Shown piece after piece: positions 12,042 to 23,724 of a stretch of DNA of 64,000 nucleotides. The notes below the pieces were generated by a model that saw only the letters and a list, made by a program, of their open reading frames with translations, was not told the DNA's origin and did no database searches. A program made the position numbers and the translations under genes. How positions within the stretch are numbered: position 1 is the first letter of the stretch; the number at the start of each line of letters is the position of its first letter. This DNA is from Turnera subulata (lineage: Eukaryota > Streptophyta > Magnoliopsida > Malpighiales > Passifloraceae): NCBI GenBank assembly GCA_028386065.3, contig JAKUCV010002062.1:126271-190270 (forward strand), given 5' to 3'.

Positions 12042-13358
12042 TTGATGCTGGGGAAACGTTTATGTGTACCCAGTGTTGGTGATCTATGCAGTCAGATTTT
12101 GGAAGGACATATGACGCTGTATGCTATGCATCCCGGGAGCACCAAGATGAACCAGAACTTGAGGAGTCATTTTTGGTGGCCACGTATGAAGAAAGATGTA
12201 GCTGAGTATGTGGCTAAGTGTATCACTTGTCAGCAAGTGAAAGCCGAGCATCAGGCTCCAACAGGGAAGATGAGATCGTTGTCAGTGCCAGAGTGGAAGT
12301 GGGAGATGATCACTATGAATTTTGTGGTTGGATTACCGTTGACCCGGAGACAGCATGATGCCATCTGGGTTATCGTTGATCGACTTACAAAATCAACTCA
12401 TTTTCTCCCCATCCGACAGACAGATACTTTGGATAAGTTGGCGAAACAGTATGTTGCAGAGATTGTAAGACTACATGGGATTCCTAAGTCCATAGTACCA
12501 GACAGAGATCCGAGGTTCACATCACGGTTTTGGAAGAGTCTGCAAGCAGCTTTGGGGACGAAGCTGAGTTTCAGCACCGCATTTCATCCTCAGACTGACG
12601 GACAGTCAGAGAGGACTATTCAGACACTGGAGGACATGTTAAGGGCTTGTGCTCTTAATTTAAGTGGGAGTTGGGATCAGTATTTGTCTCTAGCGGAGTT
12701 CGCCTACAACAACAGTTTTCATTCCAGCATTGGCATGCCACCGTTTGAAGCTCTTTACGGAAGGAAATGCCGAAGTCTAGTATGTTGGGATGAAGAAGGT
12801 CTCCGTTTGATTGTGGGACCAGATTTGGTTAAGCAGACATTTGACAAGATTTAGGTAGTTAAGCAGAGTATGAGAGCAGCACAGGACCGATAGAAAAGTT
12901 ATGCTGAAAAGCATTGTCGTGAGATGGAGTACCAAGTAGGAGAATGGGGTTTCCTCCGAGTTGCACCTTGGAAGGGTGTTATCAGGTTCGGGAAAAGAGG
13001 GAAGCTGAGTCCCAGGTACATCGAACCATATGAGATTGTGGAAAAGGTTGGACCCTTGGCGTACAGACTATCCTTACTAGAGGAGTTGTCCCGGATTCAT
13101 GATGTGTTTCATGTTTCCATGTTGAGGAGGTACAGATCTGAGGATATGGTTACTACAGCATATGTCGAGGTCGCAGAGGATCTTACGTACACAGAGTTGC
13201 CAGAACAGATTCTTGCTCTGGAAGTCAGACAGTTGAGGAACCGAGTCATTCCGATGGTAAAAGTCAAGCGGAGCAAGCACTCTGCGAACGAGTCCACGTG
13301 GGAAGTTGAGGAGCACATGCGTTCTCAGTATCCGCACCTGTTTACAGCACCAGAGTGA
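12042..13358 (+). pseudogene. integrase with chromodomain-like tail, gypsy element 1
   Basis: The HHCC zinc region (HPGSTKM ... [11 protein letters not shown]) starts near 12125. The catalytic core would be D-D35-E, but the first aspartate, normally MDF, reads MNF (Asp to Asn, about 12317-12319). The second Asp (PDRDPRF) and the Glu (GQSERTIQ) are present 35 residues apart. TAG stops lie at 12852 and 12892. A GPY/F-like module (SPRYIEPYEI) follows, then a chromodomain-like end (VIPMVKVKRSKHSANESTWE) closing with YPHLF and a TGA at 13356. Chromodomains of this group are thought to guide insertion to heterochromatin. Confidence 0.87.
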
Positions 13359-13378
13359 ATTTCGGGGACGGAATTCTT

Positions 13379-13394
13379 TTTAAGGTGGGTAGGC
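13379..13394 (+). other. polypurine tract of gypsy element 1
   Basis: The purine-rich TTAAGGTGGGTAGGC run directly abuts the 3' LTR start at 13395, where plus-strand DNA synthesis is primed. Confidence 0.75.
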
Positions 13395-16250
13395 TGTAAC
13401 AGCCCGGGTAATTTTTAAGTTTTTACCGCCACCATAAAATTTATTTTACAGTTATTTACCATAAAAATTAATCTTGGGTAATTAATTTATGGTAATTCGT
13501 GCGTTGGATTCCGAAACCGAGCCCTGTTCCACGCTCGGGATTTTTCTGCGGATTTTCCGGACCAAGTTGGGATTTTTCGGGTCCAGGAGTCTTCAGAAAA
13601 GTCTGGATTAACCCCGAGTTAACGGACCAGAAATAAATTCAAGGAGGTATTATAGTTATTTTCTGGTCCGGACAGAATGCGGCTCACATGCTGCACAGTG
13701 AGGGGGCTGCAGCCGCCATTCACTGTGAGGCATGTGAATAGCCAGTGCATGCCCGTGACTCTATTTTCTTCTTCTCCTGCACCATCTCCTGCATACCACC
13801 ATATTTCCCTTTATCATTTTCTTTCCTCTGCCCAGCTCTTCCTCTGCAAAACTTCATCTGCAACACACTGCCAGCAACCAAACTCCACCTTCCTTCATTC
13901 CAAAAAAAAAAAAAAACAAACAACACACAACCTGCACCGCCACGTCACCCCTCTTCCCCTTCTTCTTTTCTTTTTTTTCTTTCTTCATACGGCCGCCACC
14001 GTGGCCGAGCCGCCACCGGCCGCCTTCCTCTCCTCCCTTTCCATCTCGTCGCTGCAACCTGAAGTCGCAGCCGACGCCGTCCTCCTCACGCACCTCCACC
14101 GACGCACATGTCGTCATCGACCTCTCCTTCTCCTCCCTGCCGCGTCACGGGCGCCTTCCCTCTGCAGCAGATCGACGCCGACGACGACGGGAGCGCATTT
14201 CCTTGCCGCCTGCACACTGACGACCCGAGCAGACCCACGCCTTCCGTTCTTCCTCGCAACGCCGCTGCGTCGGTCTCCTCCCCTCATGCCATTCTCGCCT
14301 GCCTCGCCCCGAGTCGCCGATCGTCGCGTCGACGCTGCAGATTACAAGGTGAGCACGACCCGGCTGTATGGCGTTCGGGTCGGGTCGACCCGCGTGTAGT
14401 AAATGGGTATGGGTTGCGATTTGGGCTAGGGTTGTAGGCTGGTGTATTGTGGGCTTGGGTGTGTGGGCTTAAAAGTTGGGTTTGGGTAATTGTGTTTGGG
14501 TTGCTGGGTTTGACGCTGGGCCGGATCATGGACTGTATACTGGGCTAGACTCTAGGCCTGCACATGGGCTGCTCCTGGGCTCCTGTTTGGGGCCTGGGCT
14601 TGGCACTGTGCATGGCCTGATCTGGAACTGTTTAGCCCAACCTGGAATTAAAAAAAAAAAAGAGAAGAAAGAAAATGAAAATAAAATCAAATCTGGAAAA
14701 ATTGTAATTCTGAAAAATAAAATATAATTTGTGGAAACAATATCTTGGAAAAATTTAGGGAATAATATTATGGAAAGTACGATTTTAGGAAAAGTATATT
14801 ATATATAGTAAATAATAATTATTTTGAGGAAAAATTTTGGAAAGGGTATTATCAAGGTAATAAAATACCGGAATAATATCCGGGTATAGGTATAGGTATA
14901 AGTATAGTATTATCTTAGACACTGGAAATAAATGGTGAATTATGACGATAAAGGAAAATTAACCTGGGGGAGTAACCGAGACGAGTCGGTATTTTTTTTT
15001 CATAATACAGTAGTAGCATGACATTTGCATATCACTTATGTGTGCATATTACTTGTTTGATATAGGAGTTGATAACGAGCAGATACCTGTGGAACCGGAC
15101 TTGGAGTCTGTGGGGCATTTCCAAACTTGATAGTCGGCTAAGGTGAGGATGGATAACCCTTGATATGTGCCCGTAATGCTGTGTGTGTATTTTTGTTGTT
15201 TGATTGAACTGCTGATATGTTTATTGTCTGTTACTTGATTGTTGCGAAATTATTGATGCTGTTGTTGGATTGTGTTAGACTTGTGTATATTGAGTTGGAT
15301 ATAATGTTGAACTGATAATTTTGTACAGTTAGTGATAAGAGATTGTGATAAGAGATTGAGTCTGTGGTTTAATCTGAGATAATAGGAAATTGGATAATTG
15401 ATGAAAGAGTATTGGAATTGGACTGAATTTGAGATGATGATTTAATTGTCACGTGGAAAGTAGTGGTACGACTAGATGGTTAGAGGCTAGTTATGTGGTG
15501 TCATGGCCGGTTTGGTTGGTTGTTGGGGATGTTGATCCCGGATGATGTTGTTATTGGGATGTTGATCCCGGATTTTTTGATATTGGGATGTTGATCCCGG
15601 ATTGTTGATATTGGGATGTTGATCCCGGATTGTGGTTGGGCCTGGCATCCGAAATTAGTTAATAACCAGGTACGACCCTAGCTTGTCCTGTGATGGGGCC
15701 CGGAAGATAAAATTGGTAAATGTAATAATAAGCATTCTTTTGGTCTTGGCTCGGTTATTGATAGTAGTATCTTTGTGATGTGATTGTCTGTGTTTACTTT
15801 AGAAGCATTATGGTTGATTATATATCTTTATTTATCCTTCGTCGGTGAGCACTTCGGACTCACCCCTCGCCTGCGGGGTTTCATCCCGTAGGTTTAGTTG
15901 CTTCGTAGTTCAGGTACGATGTTCGATGGCTGCTGCTTTCTTCTCCACCTGACTCCGGATCTATACCTCCGTTGCATGTGCATTTAAGTCTTCCGTTGCT
16001 GTGCCATATATGTTGCTGCTATCCTTTATTGCCTTGTTGTTGTCTATTTGGATTAAACTGCTGTTGTTGAGTGACATGAGTGGATTGAATAATGGTCCCC
16101 GGGTATAGGAGACAGTTGTATTATGTTCAGTGAGCTATTGAATTTGATTTACTGTGTAGTACTTTACTGCGATGTACTGTCTGTTCTATCATTAAGAATA
16201 GTTCCGGCACGTGTTTACTGTGACCGGTAAATACGGGTCGGGGCGCTTCA
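13395..16250 (+). repeat. 3' LTR of gypsy element 1
   Basis: 2856 bp homologous along its length to 5743-8610, with scattered substitutions and small indels. It has the same internal order: GC-rich block, candidate splice sites at 14349 and 15065, AT-rich block, hairpin array near 15530-15640. It is followed by the target duplication GTTGT at 16251-16255. Confidence 0.95.
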
Positions 16251-16433
16251 GTTGTTTTTCTCCATATTTTCTATTCAAATGCACCCAAAACTAAAAGATT
16301 TGGTTCCTTGGAGTAGGTATTCAGTCCAATTATTTTAGTAAATAGACTATTTTTAAGTTTTCTCATGCGGGAACTAGGGTTGCCCTTGCCGACAACAATA
16401 ATAAATTTTGTTTTCGGTGAATCTATTTCCTTA

Positions 16434-17229
16434 GGGCATGTTTGGTACCACTTCTATTTTAAAGTTTTTGGTTTATCAAAATCCAAAATTTTTATACATT
16501 TTGATTTTTAATTTTTTTGAAAAACTATTTTAAAACTATTAACATAATACGTGCAATTAATTTATTATGTAAAATAAATTACTTACGTGAATAAAAATGA
16601 TGATCATTTATCATATAAATGTAATTCATATATAATTTAATAAAATATTGTCATAAAAGTAATGCCAAATTATTTAAATTTAAAATTTAAAAAAATATTT
16701 AACAATATTTATGTACTAAAAATAAATTAAAATTATAATATCAATATTGATTATATTTATCTCACAAATATTGTGTTATTCTGTTTAGAACCTAAGTCAT
16801 CTGCCGAAGTTGTCTGGAATTAATACCGAAAATTAATCTTTCTTTGCTATTTTCAATGACAACATTTTTGTTCTCATACTCTTCAAATAGAGTTTAAGGT
16901 TTAGGGTTTAAAGTTTTAGAATATAGGGTTTTAGGTTTTAGGATTTAGGGCTTAAAATTTTAGGATTTAGGATTTTAAGATTCAAGATTTTAGGGTTTAG
17001 AGTTTAAGATTTAGGATTTATAGTTTAGAGCTTTAGAGTTTAGGATTTTAAGATTTAAGATTTAGGGTTTAAGATTTAAATTTTTAGTTTTTAGGATTTA
17101 AAATTTAAGGTTTAGGGTTTAAGATTTGAGATTTACTTAAAAAATAAGCCAAAAGTGTATAGGCAAATATATTTTTGGTTTTTTTTAAAATAAAACTAAA
17201 AACTAAGAAATGCAACGATACCATAGGCC
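16434..17229. mobile_element. Harbinger/Tourist-like MITE
   Basis: A 796 bp AT-rich segment is flanked by TTA on both sides (16431-16433 and 17230-17232). The left end starts GGGCATGTTTGGTACC. The right end read on the minus strand starts GGCCTATGGTATCG. Both run into ATTT...AGTTTTTxGTTT, giving an imperfect inverted repeat of about 40 bp. The TTA duplication and a GG...TTTGGT end fit PIF/Harbinger MITEs. No transposase is present. The ends are degenerate, so the call is moderate. Confidence 0.5.
16892..17134 (+). repeat. degenerate plant telomere-like repeat tract
   Basis: About 240 bp of imperfect TTTAGGG-related units (TTTAGGGTTTAA, TTTAGGATTTA, TTTAAGATTTA and similar). The exact plant telomere unit appears several times among variants. 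The tract sits inside the MITE-like segment. Confidence 0.8.
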
Positions 17230-17232
17230 TTA

Positions 17233-18912
17233 CATTTTCGTTTTATGCCGATAAAGAGTCTAGGCGTATACTCATGTGATTTTCCAAATATTATCAATTA
17301 TTATTTCGATAAAGCAAATATTATCAATAAAGCAAATATTATCAATTATTATTTCCTATGTTTTTATATAAAGTAATTTTAAGACGTAGGCTATGAAGAT
17401 GACTCGCATTTTAAGCCAATTGCTTTGCTACAAAGACGAAGACTACGTTAAAGGAATAGCTTTGCAATCCCAATTGATTCGACGTGGAATCAGAATTGTA
17501 GGGTCATAAATTCGTAACGCCTTTCTTTCATTTCTTTTATCTTTTCTTTCCTTTTTTGTCATCCCCTTCAATTCTTCCCTCTAAGTACTCCCTTGACAAT
17601 TAAAAATTACTTGAAAATAAACAAATAAAGGAAATGAGGAGCTTTAAATTTAAATTCCTAGAAAATAACAAAAGCATAAGAATTTTTCTTTAACTCACTA
17701 CATAAAATTACACAATAAGATTTATCTACTTCATAAAAAGATTTACAAAGGCACACTACTTCGACGACGAGCGTCTCTACGAACCTCATAACCTGTATAA
17801 TCCATGTCACAACCACTAAGCCAGCAGGTGAAGGTGGCGTATACGTATGGGGGAAAACATATCCTTGTTGGTTAATTTTGACAACAAATAAAGAACAACT
17901 CTTCAAGTCAAATCTTCCTCCATGATTTTTAGCTTCCATGGTCTTATTTTCAAAAAAAAAAAAAACCCAAAACATGTGAATGGGGCTCCCAAAGAAGAGA
18001 ACTAACGCATCAACAATTGATGCAAATTGATATATGAGAAGAACATGTAGGCGGGTGGGCACATGAGCAGCGCATGGTTTTCTCCTAAATTTTAAATTTG
18101 GATCTGGTGATGAATAGTGCTTCGTCTTCAACCTCCCCCAAACAAGTTCTCATACTTTCTCCTTCTCCTCTTCAATTTAGTCAGGGCCTTTGAAAAGTTA
18201 GAGCTCTACTCATCAACGTTTTGCATTTTGCTACTGCAACTAAGTTTCACTCTTAATTTTTGCCTTGTGTTTTAGTTGCTCTTCACAACCAGATCTGCTT
18301 AGTTTCTTGATTTATCAAAGTTTAGTTTTCGATAGAATCTGGAGGTTTGGTGCTCATCTATGATGTAATCGATGGTGGTCTTGGCAGCGACGGTGTGACA
18401 AGCGAAGGTATAACGGCGACGGGGATAAAGGCGATGATGAAGGGGACCCCGGTGTCATGTTTGATATCTGGGCCTGGTATTTCCTTGCTAACCAACATAG
18501 ATATTGCGGTGAAAGCTCGATTGATAGAGCTCATGGATCTATGGCGTCCAATTGGCAAAGCTGCTTTTAGCAACTGCTCAAGTCATTAAAGCCATTCCTC
18601 ATTCTTTGTGTCTATTCTGCTTGGAAAGCAAGGTAAAATACCAAGTCTATCTTCTTATTAGTTCTGAGTTCTAGTATAAATTCATGTTGTAAGCACTCTA
18701 TTACTAGGCGTTGTTGTATGCTTATTACTTTCATGGCATGCAAAGACTATGTTCGTGTGCTATACCCAGTATCCTTACTCTGGTAGTTTGGATCTGCAGT
18801 ATTGTATTCCGGCTATGTTATTTGCTATTAACACAATATGTCTTTTGAGAAAAAAAAAACTAAACCCACAAAAAAGGTACTAAGAATCCAAAAAAAAGTG
18901 AGACTAACAAGC
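17233..18912. other. host DNA without a supported gene
   Basis: No domain-bearing ORF is visible. A 157-codon minus-strand frame at 17658-18131 has no recognisable domain. The pyrimidine-rich stretch near 18140-18340 resembles a plant transcript leader, but no coding region follows before LINE 1. Confidence 0.5.
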
Positions 18913-18928
18913 AAATTAAGAGAAGCAA

Positions 18929-20760
18929 GTAGATGCACCCTCAAAATTGACCTAATGAAGGCATTCGATTCTATAGATTGGAGATTCCTCTTGAATGTCC
19001 TTGAAGCCATGGATTTTCCTGCACAATTTATTCTCTGGCTGAAGATCTGTTTTACTACAGCCAAATTTTCGATATCCATTAATGGATCACTCTGTGGATT
19101 CTTTGGAGGAGGGAAAGGGATGCGTCAAGGAGATCCCCTTTCTCCGTACCTGTTTGTAATCTCTATGGAGATTTTATCATGCTTGATTAATAAAGCTGCT
19201 GCAGACCATATACTTCCTTATCACCCTCGTTGTTCACATGTTGCTTTGTCGCACCTTTATTTTGAAGATGATCTCATGATCTTCTTTGATGGTAGTGCAG
19301 CATCGGCATCTGCAGTAACACAAATATTACATCAGTTTTACATATTATCTGGCATCCAATTTAACCCTGCCAAGTGTGTAGTTTTTCTGGCTAGAGTCAC
19401 CGATGAACAGAGAGCAATTTCTACAACTCAGAGGTTTCCAACAAGGTATTCTTCCAGTTCGATATCTAGGAGTTCCTTTGATATCTGGTAAGCTCTCCTA
19501 CCAAAATTGTAAACCTCTTATGGAGAAGATAATGGCCAGAATTAATCACTAGAGCTCCCATCTCCTATCTTTTGCGGGAAGGCTGCAGCTCGTCATTTCA
19601 GTCATTTTCAGTGTGCAAAATTATTGGGCCAGCCTTTTTATTCTTCCCTCATGCCTAATGAAAGAAATTGATCTGTTGTGTACTGCATTTTTGTGTTCTG
19701 GAATGTCTTCCAAAGAAGGCCAAAGTTTTTTGGGCTGATATCACTCTTCCGAAACAAGAAGGAGGACTGTGTATAAAGGAGCTCAAAACCTGGAAGAAAG
19801 CCTGCATTGCTCAGAATCTTTGGAATTTATTCCTAAAAGCTGGTTCTCTTTAGGTACCGTGGATTCACACCTATTATATCAAAAATCGCAGTTTGTGGAG
19901 TATAGATGTCCCTGCTGATTGTTCGTGGAGCTTCAGGAAAATTTTGAAGATGAGGAATCAATTTTCTCATGGGTTCACTCACATCATTGGAAATGGCGAT
20001 AACACTTTTTTCTAGTGGGATTCATGGCTTCCACGAGGCTCTGTAAGGTCAGTGTTGAGCTCTGACCCTGTTATTACTTCCAAAGTTCCTCTTTATGCCA
20101 AGGCTAGCTCTCTGATTTCTAATAATACTTGGCATTGGCCCAATTCTAGATTACCTTTGCTGGCTCAATTAAAAACAGAAGCTGAGAGCATTTGCCCTTC
20201 TATGTGTCCTGATGAAGTAATATGGAATCTATCCTCTAGTGGAAAATTCACTGTCTGTAGTGCTTGGGAAGCTATTAGACCTAAACATAATCGTGTGGAC
20301 TGGTTTAAACTGATATGGTCCTCTGGCTATATACCAAAACATAGTTTTATTACCTGGCTGGCCATTCTTGATCGATTAAGCACTAGATCAAGATTGCAAA
20401 AATGAGGCATTGTTTCTGATGCAAGTTGCTTATTCTGTCCTGCTACACTTGAGAGCCGTGATCATATCTTCTTTGCATGCCCCTACTCTTCTTCTATATG
20501 GTCTAGTTTGTTGTCTCTCTGTACTATTACCCGAATAGTTGGTGATTGGAGTACGGAATTTCAATGGGTAAAATGTCATCTCCAAAAGAGGTCATTAAAG
20601 GCCTTAATCCTCAGGGTTGCTTGGGCAGCATGTATTTACCATTTATGGAGAGTAAGAAATCGACGACATTTTATGAAATGTTCTCGATCCACTGCAAGTT
20701 TACTAGCGGAATTCTGTTTAGACATGTAGCTACGGTTTCAAGGTTTGCATAACTTCAAAT
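18929..20760 (+). pseudogene. LINE 1 ORF2 remnant: RT, linker and zf-RVT
   Basis: The remnant begins at RCTLKIDLMKAFDSIDW, the RT palm. GMRQGDPLSPYLFVISME follows. The catalytic box reads FEDDLMIF where FADD is usual; both aspartates survive. The frame breaks near 19430-19500 and again several times. PKKAKVFWADITLPKQEGGL, the WNLSSSGKFTV block and a zf-RVT-like stretch (about 20290-20480) are in different frames. There is no RNase H domain. It is non-functional. Confidence 0.85.
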
Positions 20761-21010
20761 TCAGGATACTTTCGCGGGAGACACATGAGCTATGCAGGTT
20801 TTGGGGACTTGATATTCCTGGAATTTCTTTACATGTTAGTTAGTTATAGCTAGTTTCATTGGAATTGTTCTAGTAAGTTCAATTTCAAAATGTAATTCAT
20901 CATGTACTGGTTTGCTATATGCTTTCCATTGTATAACTGTTGTTAATGTTGTTAGGACTTCTCCTAACCTATGTCAATGAAAATGTTTGATTTGACCCTA
21001 AAAAAAAGAA
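18929..21010 (+). mobile_element. LINE 1: 5'-truncated L1-type non-LTR retrotransposon
   Basis: The insertion is bounded by a perfect 16-bp duplication AAATTAAGAGAAGCAA (18913-18928 and 21011-21026) and ends in a short A-rich tail (20999-21010). The 5' end lies inside the reverse transcriptase domain, the usual result of incomplete target-primed reverse transcription. The region before 18929 in the same frame is host DNA, so the apparent start at 18838 is a chance fusion. Confidence 0.9.
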
Positions 21011-21333
21011 AAATTAAGAGAAGCAAATAAACAACTAAATGAAATGAAGTTTGATGCGGGCTTACCGCTCAAAGAAAGTCGTTGGCGCAATGCCGGATTC
21101 ATAGATCTAGAATTTTCTTTAGGAGGAAGGATGAGAGAGAAGAGATATAAAATCTTAATTTTTATCCATATACACATTAAAAATGCAAAATGCAACATGA
21201 TACCAATCTTTTTCCAATATCATGGTAGCAAATTTTTATTTTTTCATATAAGTCACTATCATGATATAAATTTGGCTCCTCTTGATTTTATTTTCTCATA
21301 CAAGTCACTGAATTTTTTTGGACATATACTGTA

Positions 21334-23441
21334 AATTTTTTTTTTTGAGGAATGAAGATTCATTCATTCATTAAGAGAGCAAAGGGGCTTCATCACTAGC
21401 CAGCTGACAAAGAGAAGCTGGAAGATCGTGAAACCAGATAGTGTTTGGACGCTGAGCAGTAGCCCATCTACTAGTAGCATCAGCTACGTTATTACAGTTA
21501 CGAGGAATGTAATTAAAAGAACAATCAGAAAACAAAGATGCAAAATGAAGGACATCCAAAATAAGAAGGCCAAACTGGGAAGAGATCGGTCGATGAGACT
21601 GTAGGGCTTGAATCACCATCAAGTTATCCGATTCTACAATGAGCCGATCCACCTGTGCCGAAAGGGCGAGTTGTAATCCCATACGAACCCCAAGGGCTTC
21701 ACCTTCATGAATCGCATAACGAACTGAAAGGAATTTAGCCTGAGCAGCTAAAATTCGACCCTTCTCATCTCGCAAGACCGCCCCAAGACCAGAGTCCAAC
21801 GCCCCAATATAAGACATGTCCACGTTCAATTTGACAACCCCTGCAGGCGGAGGTTGCCATGAGGCAGGACGAGGAGCCATAGATGGCGCAGAAGGTAGCA
21901 CTTGTGCCTGTTGGTACTGTTGGTAGAGAACTAGAGCAGACTGGACCAGATGATGCACAGTGGAGGATTTATTTTGGAAAATCAACAAATTGCGATCCTT
22001 CCACAATCCCCACAAAATCAAGAAACACCTCTCGGCCACCTCCCATCCCTGAACCGTAACCATTTTGAAGATCCAGTCACCACAGCCTAAAGAGTCCGCA
22101 TCAGGAGGTGTGACCCAGAACGGACAAGCCTGCCAAACCTGCGAAGCCCAAGGGCAATGGAAAAATAGGTGTAAATCCGTCTCAGAGGAATGAGAGCAAC
22201 GAGGGCACTGGTCGACAACAGGAACCTGACGAGCAATCAGATTATTACGAACAGGGAGGATGCCCGTACAAAGCTTCCAAGCAAAGGAACGGATTTTAGG
22301 AGGGATGGCCAATTTCCACAGGTGCTTCCACCAAGATCTCCAAGAAGGATCCGACCCCTCCACATCAGTGCGTATCTGTGGATACAAATGGTTGAGGGCA
22401 ACATGATAACCCGACTTCACCGAGTACAGGCCCGAGCTATTGAAGTGCCAAGAGAGCTCATCACGTAGCTCATGAGAGACCAGAGGGATAGACTTAATGA
22501 GGGAGGCTTCTTCCGGACTAAATACACCATCAATGAGCTGCCTATTCCATTCCCCCGTGTGAGAATCCACAAGTTGGTTAACAGTGGCATTACCATCCAA
22601 AATAGAGACAGGAGACTCAACCGTGAACCGACCAGTTCGCGGTAACCACCTATCACCCCAAATACGGATAGAATTACCATTCCCCACAGAAAATCGCATG
22701 CCTTGCTCCAATATGAATCTGGAATTGATTATGCTACGCCAAGAGTAACTCGGCATATAGCCGATAGAGGCATCCCAGAAGGAACAATGGGGATAGTATC
22801 TCGCTTTCAAGATACGAGACAAAAGGCTTGTCTCATCAAGAAGGAGTCGAGTTCCCTGCTTAGCCAAGAAAGCAAGATTTGTAGCTTCAAAGATGCGAAA
22901 TCCCATACCTCCCACCTCCTTGGAAGAACAAAGTCTCTCCCAAGCCATCCAGTGCACACGCCTACGGCCATCCCGACTACCCCACCAGAATTGTCTAACA
23001 AGAGCCTCCAATCGAGAGCAAATGGACTTTGGCAACAAGAAGCAACTCATTAGATAATTTGGAATGGACTGAACTACAGACTTGATGAAAATTTCACGCC
23101 CCGCATCCGTAAGATATCTTTCCTTCCACTGACCCATCTTTTTTGCTATGCGATCGCAGATAACAGAAAAAATCTGTTTTTTGGATCTACCAATGAGAGC
23201 AGGCAAACCCAAATACTTGTCTAAGGTATCAACAGCCTTCACACCCATATCCCCTTGGATTCTAGATTTAACCTCTTCAGACACATTACGGCTAAAAAAG
23301 ACCTCAGACTTATCCAGATTGATTTCTATCTCGTAGAGTGAGAAGATATGAGAAATAAAATTGAATGATTCTTTGTTTGCTCTTTTTAAAAATATGTATA
23401 GCTTCTCAACTGGACTGACCTTGTGTATTTGAATATGGAAT
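21334..23441 (-). mobile_element. LINE 2: 5'-truncated plant L1, reversed
   Basis: A poly-T start (21336-21346) marks the 3' end of a minus-strand LINE. A candidate 9-bp duplication TATACTGTA lies at 21325-21333 and 23442-23450. The coding frame can be followed back to about 23404 (LYIFLKRANKES block, then the IN..KSEVFFSRN block). The region before that looks deleted across the FADD box. The left boundary is firm; the right depends on the short duplication. Confidence 0.8.
21371..23404 (-). pseudogene. LINE 2 ORF2 C-terminal part with zf-RVT and RNase H
   Basis: A long open frame of about 640 codons (21371-23284) extends in frame to about 23400. It starts in the last part of the RT domain (YLGLPALIGRSKKQ, then the MSCFLLP and FWWGSRDG blocks). 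It continues through a WNRQLIDGVFSPEEA linker and a zf-RVT domain (SWWKHLWKLAIPPKIRSFAW ... CPRCSHSSETDLHLFFHC). It closes with an RNase H-like domain: NVDMS, the EGEALGVRMGL block, VESDNL and NVADATSRWA carry the expected acidic residues. The open frame suggests a fairly recent insertion. It lacks endonuclease and the RT active site. Confidence 0.88.
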
Positions 23442-23724
23442 TATACTGTATATTTAAAATTATATATGTGTGTAAAGTTATATGTAAAATTATATCTTTC
23501 CTCAAAAAGAAAATAAAATTGTATGTGTGTGTAAAGTTATTAAAGATTTAGAGGGTAGGAGTCTTGAGCATTGTTAGGTCCACTCGTGTTGAATTAATTT
23601 TTAGCCACTGTATGTGAGGGTATGGTTTTCGAAAATTTTGAAGTCTGCAAGGCCTCGGTGTGGATAAGTTTTTTGAAGTCTGCAAAATTTTGATGATGAG
23701 AGCTCTTTTAAGACCAAGTCTGGA

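Larger units (their letters stand above)
5743..16250 (+). mobile_element. Ty3/gypsy chromovirus (Tekay/Del-like), complete but decayed
   Basis: A 10.5 kb element is flanked by the 5-bp duplication GTTGT (5738-5742 and 16251-16255), with TG...CA ends. It has long LTRs at 5743-8610 and 13395-16250, a tRNA-iMet-type primer site, and gag, protease, reverse transcriptase, RNase H and integrase in the gypsy order. It ends in a chromodomain-like tail. The long LTRs, their TGTAACAGCCCGGG start and the tail point to the Tekay/Del lineage; the lineage is inferred, the superfamily is certain. The coding region carries several in-frame stops and frameshifts, so the copy cannot make a full polyprotein. 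The LTRs look about 97% identical by eye. Confidence 0.93.

Noticed and set aside
12042..13358. Functional integrase gene
   Set aside because: The first catalytic Asp is Asn and two TAG stops interrupt the frame.
17658..18131. 157-codon minus-strand frame
   Set aside because: No recognisable domain, poly-Phe/Val composition from AT-rich DNA, and no promoter or homologue evidence.
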